64,000 nucleotides of DNA from the NCBI RefSeq assembly GCF_000321225.1, contig NW_004450582.1, positions 2,334,737 to 2,398,736 of the forward strand. The letters run 5' to 3'. The number at the start of each line of letters is the position of its first letter. Positions within the stretch are counted from its first letter, which is position 1. The notes below the pieces were generated by a model that was given only the letters and a program-made list of their open reading frames with translations, was not told the DNA's origin and did not search any database. Both the position numbers and the translations under genes were made by a program. This stretch comes from Odobenus rosmarus divergens. Lineage: Eukaryota > Chordata > Mammalia > Carnivora > Odobenidae. This document shows positions 57,801 through 64,000 of the stretch, one piece after another.

Positions 57801-60005
57801 TACATAAACACTGGAAAGTATATGGTGGGGCAGCATGCAGCTTGGTTCAAACATAAGGATAAAAGTGGAAATTCACACTGTACAAAAACAAAGGAAAAAT
57901 TGCAAAGCCCTTTCTTTGGTTCAAGCACAGCAAATAAAAAAGGTTTACACTGGGGCACCTAGGTGGCTTAGTCGCTTAAGTGTCTGCCTTTGGCTCAGGT
58001 CATGATCCCAGCGTCCTAGGATCAAGCCCCACATCAGGCTCCCTGCTCTGCGGGGAGCCTGCTTCTCCCTCTCCTGCTCCCCCTGCTTGTGCACTACTAT
58101 CTGTCAAATAAATAAAGCTTTAAAAAAAAAAAAAGGTTTACATCAATTTTCTAATCTAAGAAATAAAATACCACAATTTTTATATTATGACAAACAAATG
58201 GGGCGGCTTGGGTGGCTCAGTTGTTAAGCATCTGCCTTTGGCTCAGGTCATGGTCCAGGGTCCTGGGATCGAGTCCTGCATCGGGCTCCCTGCTAGGTGG
58301 GAAGCCTGCTTCTCCCTCTACCCACTCCCCCTGCTTGTGTTCCCTCTCTCGCTGTCAAATAAATAAATAAAATCTTTAAAACAAACAAACAAAAAAAACG
58401 AAGCTGAAAAAGTGTTCAGAATCAGGAAATTTTATAATTGAAGAAGACTATAATAAAAAAATCTTTGGGAATGGCCAAAGGAAGGTTTGGTAAGAATAGT
58501 CTGTGCAGGACAAAGATAAAAACTATCAGTTACAGGGAGCCTGGGTGGCTCAGGGGGTTAAGTGGCTGCCTTCAGCTCAGGTCATGATCCCAGGGTCCTG
58601 GGATCGAGCCCCACGTCAGGCTCCCCACTTGGCAGAGACCTGTTTCTCCCTCTCCCTCTGCCTGCTGCTATGCCTACTTGTGCTCTCTATCACTCTGTCA
58701 AATAAATAAAATCTTCAAAAAAAAAAACAAAAAACAAAAAAACCTATCAGTTGCTCAAGAAAAGAGAGCAACCAGAGCTTTAAAAGTTAAGTAAAAACAA
58801 TACAGAGATGGAGAACAGATTAGCAGTTGCCAGGGGGTAGGAGTAGGTGGATGTGGGGGGAAATAAGGTAGGTTTAAACTCTAAAAAGGCAGCATTGAGG
58901 GAGTCCCTTCATAGTAATGGAATAGTTCTAGATCTTGAATGTGGTGGAGGTTACATAAATCCATACATGGGATCAAATTGCATAGAACTGCGCATGTGTG
59001 CACACACATATACACATAATGAATTCATATAAAAACTGGTGAGAAATGGTAAGGTCTACAGACTAAACAGAATTTATCAGTATCTTGATTTTAATACTGT
59101 ACGGCAGTTATGTAAGATTTCACCACTGGGGAAAGCTAGGTGAAACGTTCACAGGAGTCTATGTACTAGTGTTGCAAATTCCTGTACATCTATAATTATT
59201 TCAAAATAACTTTATTTAAAGTCAAGTAAAGAAGATGTCAAATGAATGAAAACAGAAAAATCCAATAGTAATAATGATTACTACTGAAATAATTGTTATT
59301 GGCAATTAGTAAGTGCCAGGCAATGGAGCTCTCAAGACAAAGAAATGTAACTTGCCCAAACAGAAAAAAAGTCAAGAGGAAATGAAAGAAATTAAACTAA
59401 AAACTATAAAGCAATATACAAGTGCTATATTAAAAATATGTATTACAGAGTAACTAAGGAAATGACAAAAAGCAAAAGGTAGATTATACATTTGTAGTTT
59501 ATGTTATGCTACAATGTTTGGACTTAATTACATGCGGGAAGCAAAGAAGAGAAGAGGGCTACTCCAGGTAATGGAACACTAACATACTTTGGAGGAAATA
59601 AGAGACTAGACTAAGACACTGGCAAGAATTTAAAAAGAAAAAAACATGGTAAGACAAATCCCAAAAAGATAATTTTAAAAATGAAATGAAAATATAACTT
59701 CCAGAACGCCATAAAATAGATTAATATAAGTATTGATAACATGAAAACAGTAACTGAGGATTAGAAAAGGGTTAATAATTAGTTCTAGAGCTGCAGCTCC
59801 AGAATGAACATACAGGAAGTACACAGTATGAAAAAAAATTTCAGACCTGTAATAAAGGAAGACTTTCTTCCTAACTCACCATTTCCTAAGATTACCACCT
59901 AGAGATAAATATTAATTATGCAAGAATAGAAATCCTTACTTCTTGTCTTTTCTTAAGATCTTCTTTGGCTGCTCCAAAGCGTTTGGTTAACCTGGCTATC
60001 TTGGC
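17256..60005 (-). CDS. ATF7IP: ATF7IP (MCAF1), activating transcription factor 7-interacting protein, C-terminal half of gene (ten coding exons)
   Basis: Ten - strand exons (59940-60005, 49429-49505, 48771-48859, 45151-45786, 28271-28335, 26765-26843, 25820-25975, 23531-23713, 21315-21427, 17256-17675) join in frame to about 627 residues, near half of the roughly 1270-residue human protein. ATF7IP is a nuclear adaptor. Its coiled-coil region binds and stabilises the H3K9 methyltransferase SETDB1, its SUMO-interacting motif recruits it to SUMOylated partners, and its C-terminal FN3 domain contacts MBD1 and transcription factors, so it acts in heterochromatin silencing. The window shows part of the coiled coil, the Ser/Thr/Pro/Val linker, the SIM and the complete FN3 domain. 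The N-terminal exons lie beyond base 64000. ATF7IP2 is the paralogue, but the linker peptides and the PLBD1 neighbour fit ATF7IP. Identification rests on remembered sequence. Confidence 0.96.
18501..18690 (-). mobile_element. Carnivora SINE, reverse
   Basis: T-tail, aaagattttatttgagagag, and a reversed head ending in ccacccaggagccc. Flanking duplication tataYctagg at 18491-18500 and 18691-18700. Confidence 0.9.
19673..19712 (+). repeat. Perfect 20-bp tandem duplication
   Basis: The unit tatactctctattgatatat occurs twice head to tail. Confidence 0.9.
19890..20096 (+). mobile_element. Carnivora SINE
   Basis: Head ggggcgcctaggtgactcag, body with ggtcatgatcccagggtcct, CT-rich stretch and AATAAA tail. 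It is near full length. Confidence 0.93.
20230..20460 (+). repeat. MIR element
   Basis: Follows the whole MIR order: tgtgttaaaatggctctgac, aatgacactgagtaacctga, acttaacatctttgtgacat, ggatgtgagaattaaataaa, agtgcctggtatatagttag. Confidence 0.7.
20465..20690 (+). repeat. Second MIR element directly after the first
   Basis: Same order of MIR motifs, ending agtgcctggcacacagcaag then cactcaagaaatgctag. Confidence 0.65.
21315..21427 (-). CDS. ATF7IP: ATF7IP coding exon
   Basis: Acceptor CTTTTGTAG, donor GTAAGTG on the - strand. It encodes [20 protein letters not shown] and [17 protein letters not shown], then joins on a whole codon to the last exon. No longer open frame marks it, so it was placed by splice signals and family sequence. 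Confidence 0.95.
21463..21662 (+). mobile_element. Carnivora SINE, diverged
   Basis: Head gggacacctcaggggctcag, aagcgtctgattcttgattt and a CT-rich body. The 'attcttgattttggctcagg' variant marks a different SINE subfamily from most copies here. Confidence 0.9.
22108..22312 (+). mobile_element. Carnivora SINE
   Basis: Head gggcaccctgggtggctcag, then catgatcccagggtcctggg, a CT run and AATAAATAAAAATCTTAAAA tail. Confidence 0.93.
23025..23090 (+). repeat. TA/TG dinucleotide microsatellite
   Basis: Alternating TA and TG runs ending in about 11 TG units. Confidence 0.9.
23531..23713 (-). CDS. ATF7IP: ATF7IP coding exon
   Basis: Acceptor TTTTCATTAG, donor GTAAGAGA on the - strand. It encodes [40 protein letters not shown] and [20 protein letters not shown]. 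The open frame continues upstream into the intron, which is not coding. Confidence 0.96.
24858..25099 (+). mobile_element. Carnivora SINE with long AAAT tail
   Basis: Head gggcacctgggtgactcagt and a tail expanded to about 16 AAAT units at 25018-25082, then a poly-A. Confidence 0.93.
25018..25082 (+). repeat. (AAAT)n microsatellite, about 16 units
   Basis: Uninterrupted AAAT repeats grown from the SINE tail; likely length-polymorphic. Confidence 0.95.
25112..25318 (+). mobile_element. Carnivora SINE, second subfamily
   Basis: Head agggctcctgggtagctcag, then gcgtctgactcttgattctg. Flanked by acaaactgYctt just before (about 25100) and just after (about 25320), so it landed next to the tail of the previous SINE. 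Confidence 0.9.
25820..25975 (-). CDS. ATF7IP: ATF7IP coding exon
   Basis: Acceptor TTAATTAATAG, donor GTAAAC on the - strand. It encodes [20 protein letters not shown], then [20 protein letters not shown] and [11 protein letters not shown]. It is proline- and glutamine-rich linker sequence before the C-terminal domain. Confidence 0.95.
25976..26764 (-). other. ATF7IP: ATF7IP intron
   Basis: A 789-bp AT-rich intron. The only structure seen is the perfect 28-bp tandem duplication at 26628-26683. Confidence 0.85.
26628..26683 (+). repeat. Perfect 28-bp tandem duplication
   Basis: The unit begins atcaagcataatgttgtaga and ends gatctgtc; two identical copies at 26628-26655 and 26656-26683. Confidence 0.93.
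26765..26843 (-). CDS. ATF7IP: ATF7IP coding exon with the SUMO-interacting motif
   Basis: Acceptor TTTTTCAG, donor GTACTT on the - strand. It encodes [20 protein letters not shown] and ESGGSQ. The hydrophobic VIDL followed by acidic DDEE is a textbook SUMO-interacting motif, and the same motif is known to recruit ATF7IP to SUMO-modified MBD1 and other partners. The phospho-type serines around it (SDS) are also typical. Confidence 0.95.
26844..28270 (-). other. ATF7IP: ATF7IP intron
   Basis: A 1.4-kb AT-rich intron without recognised repeats or exons. Confidence 0.8.
28271..28335 (-). CDS. ATF7IP: ATF7IP coding exon
   Basis: Acceptor TTTTTTTTTGACTCCTCAG, donor GTAAGAT on the - strand. A short 65-nt exon encoding two bases of a split Glu codon, then [20 protein letters not shown] and Q. 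It ends on a whole codon. It borders the 16.8-kb L1-filled intron. Confidence 0.93.
29556..29748 (-). mobile_element. Carnivora SINE inside the + strand L1
   Basis: T-tail, aaagattttattcatttgag, and a reversed head ending gccacacaggcgcccc. It sits inside the L1 5' part and is therefore younger than the L1. Confidence 0.92.
30995..31959. other. Assembly gap (965 N)
   Basis: A run of N in the L1, between ORF1 and ORF2. The 403-codon open frame called across it on the - strand is an artefact. Confidence 0.99.
32225..34151 (+). pseudogene. L1 ORF2 (endonuclease/reverse transcriptase) remnant, 3' part
   Basis: Three open pieces on the + strand: 32225-32605 (fingers region with [17 protein letters not shown]), 32628-32816 (with [20 protein letters not shown]) and about 33027-34151 (FADDMILY catalytic motif, then the C-terminal domain with [14 protein letters not shown]). 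Stops and shifts separate them. The final 369 codons from 33042 are uninterrupted, suggesting moderate age. The endonuclease half is largely hidden in the gap. Confidence 0.9.
35262..35447 (-). mobile_element. Carnivora SINE, reverse
   Basis: tttttttaaagattttattt and a reversed head ending gtcacccgggtgcccc; duplication cttgattttt on both sides. Confidence 0.9.
38202..38404 (+). mobile_element. Young Carnivora SINE inserted in L1 ORF2
   Basis: Head gcgcctggatggctcagttg; tail of AAATA units followed by a (GACA)n run. A perfect 16-bp duplication atagtaatggttaggg sits at 38186-38201 and 38405-38420. Confidence 0.95.
39812..39994 (+). mobile_element. Carnivora SINE with internal deletion, in L1 ORF2
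   Basis: Head gggcacctgggttgctcagt, then a jump from ctgttaagtgcaag directly to the tcccaagtcgg segment, so about 40 bases of the SINE body are missing. Flanking aatgtgtatKct on both sides. It carries a G-rich run at 39855-39875. Confidence 0.88.
42738..43090 (+). mobile_element. SINE dimer: truncated SINE followed by a full SINE
   Basis: 42753-42872 is the 3' part of a SINE (CT-rich body and long AAAT tail). 42879-43075 is a complete SINE (head ggcgcctgggtggctcagtc). One perfect 15-bp duplication aaaaagttttaatta at 42738-42752 and 43076-43090 encloses both. No duplication separates the two units. Confidence 0.88.
45151..45786 (-). CDS. ATF7IP: ATF7IP large coding exon (Ser/Thr/Pro/Val-rich linker)
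   Basis: This 636-nt exon is the largest here. Acceptor CTTTTTATAG and donor GTAAGTC on the - strand. It encodes about 211 residues, including [40 protein letters not shown] and [20 protein letters not shown]. The composition is low-complexity S/T/P/V, with no globular domain expected, and it links the SETDB1-binding part to the SIM. An open frame reads past the donor to 45083; that extension is intron. Confidence 0.96.
46199..46367 (-). mobile_element. Carnivora SINE, reverse, perfect duplication
   Basis: aaatctatttatttgagaga and a reversed head ending gagccacccaggcgccc. Perfect 16-bp duplication aagagtcatcactatt at 46183-46198 and 46368-46383. Confidence 0.94.
46851..46976 (+). repeat. Perfect 63-bp tandem duplication inside the hAT remnant
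   Basis: Two identical 63-bp copies at 46851-46913 and 46914-46976, each starting tttttcaccatgtaaatatt and ending gtaaaacttgatgcc. Confidence 0.96.
47678..47830 (-). mobile_element. Diverged SINE inside the hAT remnant
   Basis: A poly-T tail, a very G-rich body (ggccgggggtgggaaggggg) and a reversed head ending ctacactacccaggtgcccc. Perfect 15-bp duplication agacaaatggatttt at 47663-47677 and 47831-47845. Confidence 0.88.
47701..47723 (+). other. G-quadruplex-type motif
   Basis: Four G-runs, G5-CC-G5-T-G3-AA-G5, with short loops meet the canonical pattern. The G-rich strand is opposite to the ATF7IP transcript. Confidence 0.7.
48245..48440 (+). mobile_element. Carnivora SINE inside the hAT remnant
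   Basis: Head ggtgcctggatggctcagtt; perfect 17-bp duplication aaaaatttttatgtttt at 48228-48244 and 48441-48457. Confidence 0.93.
48720..48760 (+). repeat. 19-bp direct duplication near an ATF7IP splice donor
   Basis: ttttctttaaaaaattaaa occurs at 48720-48738 and 48742-48760, separated by gag, ten bases from the donor side of the 48771-48859 exon. Confidence 0.9.
48771..48859 (-). CDS. ATF7IP: ATF7IP coding exon
   Basis: Acceptor ATTTTGTAG, donor GTAATA on the - strand. It encodes [20 protein letters not shown] and PTFPTPVNT. The phases (one base in, one base out) fit both neighbours. Below the donor lies an A/T-rich direct duplication. Confidence 0.94.
48860..49428 (-). other. ATF7IP: Short ATF7IP intron
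   Basis: A 569-bp intron with no recognised repeat except a short TA run next to the acceptor. Confidence 0.85.
49429..49505 (-). CDS. ATF7IP: ATF7IP coding exon
   Basis: Acceptor TTTTCTCCCCCAG and donor GTGAGAAT on the - strand. It encodes [20 protein letters not shown], then NNVPY and two bases of an Arg codon finished by the next exon. The N-run (NSNNNN) is a small asparagine tract. Confidence 0.93.
49570..49665 (+). repeat. L1 3'-terminal scrap
   Basis: The text tgtgatcatttcaaacgtat, then actatgttgtgtacctaaaa, then an A-rich tail matches the end of older L1M-type elements. Confidence 0.6.
54994..55020 (+). repeat. (ATC)n-type microsatellite in L1
   Basis: atcatcatcatcattatcat then catc. 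Confidence 0.85.
55434..55625 (-). mobile_element. Carnivora SINE in the older L1
   Basis: T-tail, aagatttatttatttatttg, and a reversed head ending gagccacccaggtgcccc. A 17-bp duplication tcatacttYctgatttc at 55417-55433 and 55626-55642 with one mismatch. Confidence 0.94.
56652..56687 (+). repeat. (TA)n repeat
   Basis: Two TA runs split by caaaaa within the L1 3' part. Confidence 0.85.
57952..58135 (+). mobile_element. Carnivora SINE
   Basis: Head ggggcacctaggtggcttag; duplication aaaaggtttaca on both sides. Confidence 0.93.
58201..58385 (+). mobile_element. Carnivora SINE
   Basis: Head ggggcggcttgggtggctca, standard body and AAATAAATAAATAAAATCTT tail. Confidence 0.93.
58536..58730 (+). 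mobile_element. Carnivora SINE
   Basis: Head gggagcctgggtggctcagg, then tcaggtcatgatcccagggt and an AATAAATAAAATCTTC tail. Confidence 0.93.
58785..59225 (+). repeat. L1M-type 3' UTR fragment
   Basis: The text acagattagcagttgccagg, then gatcttgaatgtggtggagg, then tattgtattt-like end with ttatttcaaaataactttat matches the older L1 3' UTR layout as remembered. Confidence 0.6.
59940..60005 (-). CDS. ATF7IP: ATF7IP coding exon (coiled-coil segment)
   Basis: Read on the - strand: acceptor T-rich...TTTAG just above 60005, then 22 whole codons [20 protein letters not shown] plus QE, then donor GTAAGG from 59939 down. Charged residues with I/L spacing fit the coiled coil that belongs to the SETDB1-binding region. 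It is the most upstream ATF7IP exon I can see. Confidence 0.93.
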
Positions 60006-61025
60006 CTAAAAAAAAAAAAGAAAGCAAAAATGAAACAGAAATCAAGTAACATTATGGTATTAAAAAGGAACTCATGCATACATTACAAGAAACCCACAAA
60101 TAAAAGGACCCTGAGGAGATCACCAACAGCAAAGAAAATAAGGCAAGCTGATTATAAAATATATATTTGGAAAATACAGAAAATCATAATGAAAACTAAA
60201 ATGACCTTTGAACTCAATACCCAGAGGTAAAGACTCTTAATTTTAGAAGGTTAGCTCTTTCCCTCCTAGAATCCACAGACCAAGACATTTCTGAGTATGT
60301 GTAATTGTGGGGATTTTTGTTGTTGTTATTTTTTAATATGTTGCAACCACACAATTTTCTGAGAATTCTGAACTAAACACACCTGTAAGTCATAAAAGAT
60401 CCAATGCCATGGCTTATGGATATATGTATAATATACTGAATCATTATTATTACACTCTGTTTCCCAGTGGAAATGTTCAGTGTTTCTCAATGTACTGCTA
60501 TAGTCAAATAATGCAATTAACAATATTGTTCTTTCAGATTATTTCCTTGGGTAGCACTCACATAGATGTAACTTCTAAGAATATATTTTTAAAGCTCTTG
60601 TCTAAATCATTCTTATCTAAATGCTAATTTATATCCAAATTATCTAATAATTATCAAATATCTAAATGACAATTTTTCAGAAAGGCTTTGCTAATTTGTA
60701 TATTCAACAGCAGTGTATATGTGTGCTCATTTAATATTACTCTTTAAAACAGTTTCATATTATGTTAATTTTAATCTGTCAAAAATGTTACCTTGCTACT
60801 ATTAACATTTCAGTGAAATTATTTTATTAATCATTTGTACTGCTATATAAACTGATTAATCACACATTTGCCCAAATACATATTCACATAAACTTTAAGG
60901 AAAAAAAAAAAACAGAAAGGAAAAAAAATATCTCATTACTACATGAATTATTTTGTATTTAAGTCTTTTACTAAAGTACAGATGTAATACTCAATTGTTT
61001 TTGTTGCTGTTAACTGCTGCTGCCA

Positions 61026-61219
61026 GTTTTAAGTTTTTATTTTTATTTATTTTTTTTGAGAAAGAGAGAGAGAGAGCGTGAGCACATGTGCAAGCAGAGG
61101 GAGGAGTAGAGGGGAAAAAACAAACTCCCCGCTGAGCACAAATCCTGACACTGGGGCTGGATCTCACAACTCAGATCATGACCTGAGCTGAAATCAAGAC
61201 TGAGCCACCCAAGCACCCC
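61026..61219 (-). mobile_element. Carnivora SINE, reverse
   Basis: tttttttgagaaagagagag and a reversed head ending gagccacccaagcacccc. Perfect 13-bp duplication actgctgctgcca at 61013-61025 and 61220-61232. Confidence 0.9.
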
Positions 61220-61739
61220 ACTGCTGCTGCCATTTTATGTTAAATATATTTTCAAGAAATTTAAATTAAACTTCTGAGTGTGTTCAGGAGGCCCGCCTAA
61301 GGAGGAATTCCTCCAGAAAAATTCTTTTATCCAGTATAAGCATATCTACAAAGAAAATGGTATTATTTACTTCTAAAGTTTCTTTCAGAAAGTAGTCATT
61401 TCTGAAGGAGACCCGAAACCGAACAAAGTATTTAAGTCCATTGACAGAGCCTATGCAATCAATCACGTATGACCCTGAGAAGATTTTCCTTAGGACTTGA
61501 GGAAATTATTAATACCAAAGACATACAGCATAATTTTATATTCTTAATATGGATTTATCTTCCTGTGATTAAAATATTTCAAATAATTTTTTTCAAGAAA
61601 GCTATATGGGAAGGTGTTTTCTGTACCACAATTTATGCAAGAATGTCTTTCATTCTTGAGTCTATCTGGTGGGTATTCTGTAAGTTGCATAGTTTGTAGA
61701 GTATTATTATACTACTTTTACTTAAAAAATCATTTTGTA

Positions 61740-61850
61740 TATTATATATATATATAATATACTATATANNNNNNNNNNNNNNNNNNNNNNNNNNNNNNNN
61801 NNNNNNNNNNNNNNNNNNACTATATATATATTATATATATATATATATAG
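61740..61850. repeat. (TA)n repeat holding a 50-N assembly gap
   Basis: TA runs on both sides of N at 61769-61818. Exactly 50 N suggests a placeholder length. Confidence 0.95.
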
Positions 61851-63697
61851 GAAAGGTCTAGAAGGAATAAATACCAAAGTTAAAAAGTGGTTACTTCTAG
61901 AGGCTAGAACTGGCAGGCAGTGAATGAGAATGTAAAGAGGACTTCACTTTTAAGTCATATGCCTCTGTAATATTTAAATGCTTTTTAAAAAGAATTTTAT
62001 CACTTAAAAAATTAAACTATTAGCAGAGAAATAAAATCAAAATCTGGACACTGACTCACTGTCTGCCATTTAATATTATTAAAAAAAAAGAAATCAAAGA
62101 CCAGCTTTTTCGTTATTTTAATCTAGGAAATTGTGCAATTTTTTAAAATTATAATTCAAAATACCTGTCATAATGTGTCTAAGATTAGGTCTCTTTTGGG
62201 AAGTATTACGTGAGATTTTTAAAAAACTATATAAACAAGTCACTTTTTTAGTCGAGGAAAGTCATATTCTATTATTATGTCTTTACTACTTTTATTTCAT
62301 TTTGCTCTTGGTTTCTTCCTTATGCATATCTATCAGTTCTTGTATAATGGCATAAGGGTAGCTATTTAAATATAAGTAACATAAATTGTTGAGATTTGGA
62401 AACACTGAGCCTTATTTAGCAAGCTAGGCAAACCAGGGATTTCCTTGCTCATGTACCAAGGAACCTCTTAGGAAATAATCAACTGAGAAAAGAGCTAATC
62501 ATGTATCAAGTCTCACTTAACAAAATATTAGCATTCAAAAAAAGCTACTGAATAAATGGACACATATATCCATTATTCAAAACTGTCTCTTGGATTAGGC
62601 AGCCATAGATTTACTTGTTGGGGGGTGGCTATTTTCAGTTAAAACTACTTAGGATGGCATTTTATAAATTATAACCAATGAAATATTGTATTCCAGGGTG
62701 TGTTGACAGCTTTTCCATTTCCATAAAAAAATCCACTTGAAACTTTGAGTATTCTGAATCTGTACAATAATTTGAAAGGAATCAAGTCTTCCTATCTAGG
62801 AACATGTTTCATTTACAGTTGAACCTGTTGATTCAGATTTTCTTTTTCTGTCCTTTTTCTTCACAATGGTCTTGAAATTTTCTTTTTGGTTTATTCTTAA
62901 CTACTTATTCATTTTTAAATATCTACCAAATGTACAACCTTTATCTCGTATTTTCTCATTGTTTATTGTTGATATATAGAAAAACTACTAGAAAGTTCTT
63001 CCTCACTCAGGTAGTTCCTAAATTTCCTACTTTTTCAACAGTTTGCCAAGTTAATTCTATTGTGTTCCCAATCATTACTCTTAATTTCTTTTTCCTGTCA
63101 TTATTTTATTGCTAAGACTGCCACCAAAACTCTAAATAGCAGCATAGATAATAGATGTCTTTGTCCTAGTCGCAACTTCAATGGAAATACTTCCATGATC
63201 CACTACTAAATATGATATGGGTTATAATCTGGACAGAATTCCTTATAATTTTAGGCTTTCTACTTCCTTACTAAATAAAATGGACATCATAGGTATAAAG
63301 TTGCATATGATAATGTCCTCTTACTTAAAGAATCTCCTCTGGATCTTTGTCTCCTTTTTGAATCCTCATGTAGCTTATTTGTACTCATTATTTATAAATA
63401 GAAAATTAATCTACTTTTAAAGTCTTCACAAAAGAATAAGGTTTTATCTTCATTGCTCAATATTCAAAAAGGGTTGCGTTTTTTACATTTTATTAATTTA
63501 TTAACTCTTTCTGCCTTCTGGGAGTTTAGTTTGTAATTGTATTTTCCTAGCATAGGACATGAACATATAATGTTCTCTTTTCCTGTTTAGTAGTAATGAA
63601 TTTAAAATTGTAAAATTCCCTTTGAATACTGCTGTGGCTTTCACTTACAGGTTTCGATATGTAGTAATTACATTTCTGATCTAAAGAGTGGAGAATT

Positions 63698-63894
63698 GGG
63701 ACGCCTGGGTGGCTAAGTTGGTTAAGCAACTGCCTTCGGCTCAGGTCATGATCCTGGAGTCCCAGGATCGCGTCCCCTATCGGGCTCCCTGCTGAGCAGG
63801 GAGTCTGCTTCTCCCTCTGACCCTCCCCCCTCTCGCACTCTCTCTCTCATTCTCTCTCTCTCAAATAAATAAATAAAATCTTTTAAAAAAATAT
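63698..63894 (+). mobile_element. Carnivora SINE with perfect duplication
   Basis: Head gggacgcctgggtggctaag; perfect 15-bp duplication aaagagtggagaatt at 63683-63697 and 63895-63909. Confidence 0.95.
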
Positions 63895-64000
63895 AAAGAG
63901 TGGAGAATTTCCATTTTTACTTCCTCTTTGCAATTATCTGGAAGTATGTTTGGGGGGGTGGTTATGCTCTGGGAGGGGTAGAAAAGCTAAATATTTGTTG

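Larger units (their letters stand above)
49506..59939 (-). other. ATF7IP: ATF7IP intron (10.4 kb)
   Basis: The intron contains an L1 3' scrap (49570-49665), an older decayed L1 (about 50775-56945) with a SINE in it, three SINEs between 57952 and 58730, and an L1 3' UTR-like part (58785-59225). No exon was recognised. Confidence 0.85.
60006..64000 (-). other. ATF7IP: ATF7IP intron continuing out of the window
   Basis: The interval holds SINEs at 61026-61219 and 63698-63894 and a TA repeat with a 50-N gap. The next upstream exon was not found and should lie beyond 64000, or is unrecognised here. Confidence 0.75.

Noticed and set aside
1..64000. A previously undescribed multi-gene system
   Set aside because: Everything I can read is explained by two known genes and common repeats; I see no extra gene cluster.

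Overview
The window is nuclear DNA of a carnivoran mammal, most likely an arctoid caniform (bear, seal or mustelid type). The evidence is about twenty copies of the tRNA-derived Carnivora SINE (head 'GGGCGCCTGGGTGGCTCAGT', pyrimidine-rich body, AATAAA-type tail), several LINE-1 elements, old MIR and L2 repeats, and short exons with GT/AG borders in long introns. The species is inferred from repeat type only. There is no bacterial, plasmid or CRISPR content.

Two protein-coding genes lie tail to tail. On the + strand, positions 5261-12264 carry the last five coding exons of PLBD1, a lysosomal/secreted phospholipase B-like N-terminal-nucleophile hydrolase, ending in a stop at 12262-12264 and a polyA signal at 12350. 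The earlier PLBD1 exons are not seen and should lie upstream of base 1. On the - strand, positions 17256-60005 carry the last ten coding exons of ATF7IP (MCAF1), the chromatin adaptor that links SETDB1, MBD1 and SUMO. They encode, from N to C, part of the coiled coil, a long Ser/Thr/Pro/Val-rich linker, the SUMO-interacting motif VIDLTMDDE and the C-terminal fibronectin type III domain. All exon junctions keep the reading frame. The ATF7IP 3' UTR probably runs from 17255 down to about 13070, so the two transcripts end about 0.7 kb apart. The same neighbour pair and orientation are known on human 12p13.

Region by region: 1-5260 is PLBD1 intronic or upstream sequence with old repeats, one 5'-truncated L1 and one SINE. 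5261-12264 is the PLBD1 3' part. 12380-13060 is the intergenic strip. 13070-17255 is a SINE-free block that fits a long ATF7IP 3' UTR. 17256-28335 holds six ATF7IP exons with SINE-rich introns. 28336-45150 is one 16.8-kb intron holding a + strand L1 (with a 965-base assembly gap) and a near full-length - strand L1 whose 3' ends face each other. 45151-49505 holds three more exons, with an old hAT DNA transposon in between. 49506-59939 is an intron with an older decayed L1 and three SINEs. 59940-60005 is the most upstream ATF7IP exon seen, and the rest is intron with a 50-base gap inside a TA repeat.

I found no new gene system. The more interesting points are the inverted L1 pair, inverted SINEs flanking the largest ATF7IP exon, a SINE dimer sharing one target-site duplication, a hAT fossil with perfect internal duplications, and the convergent gene ends.
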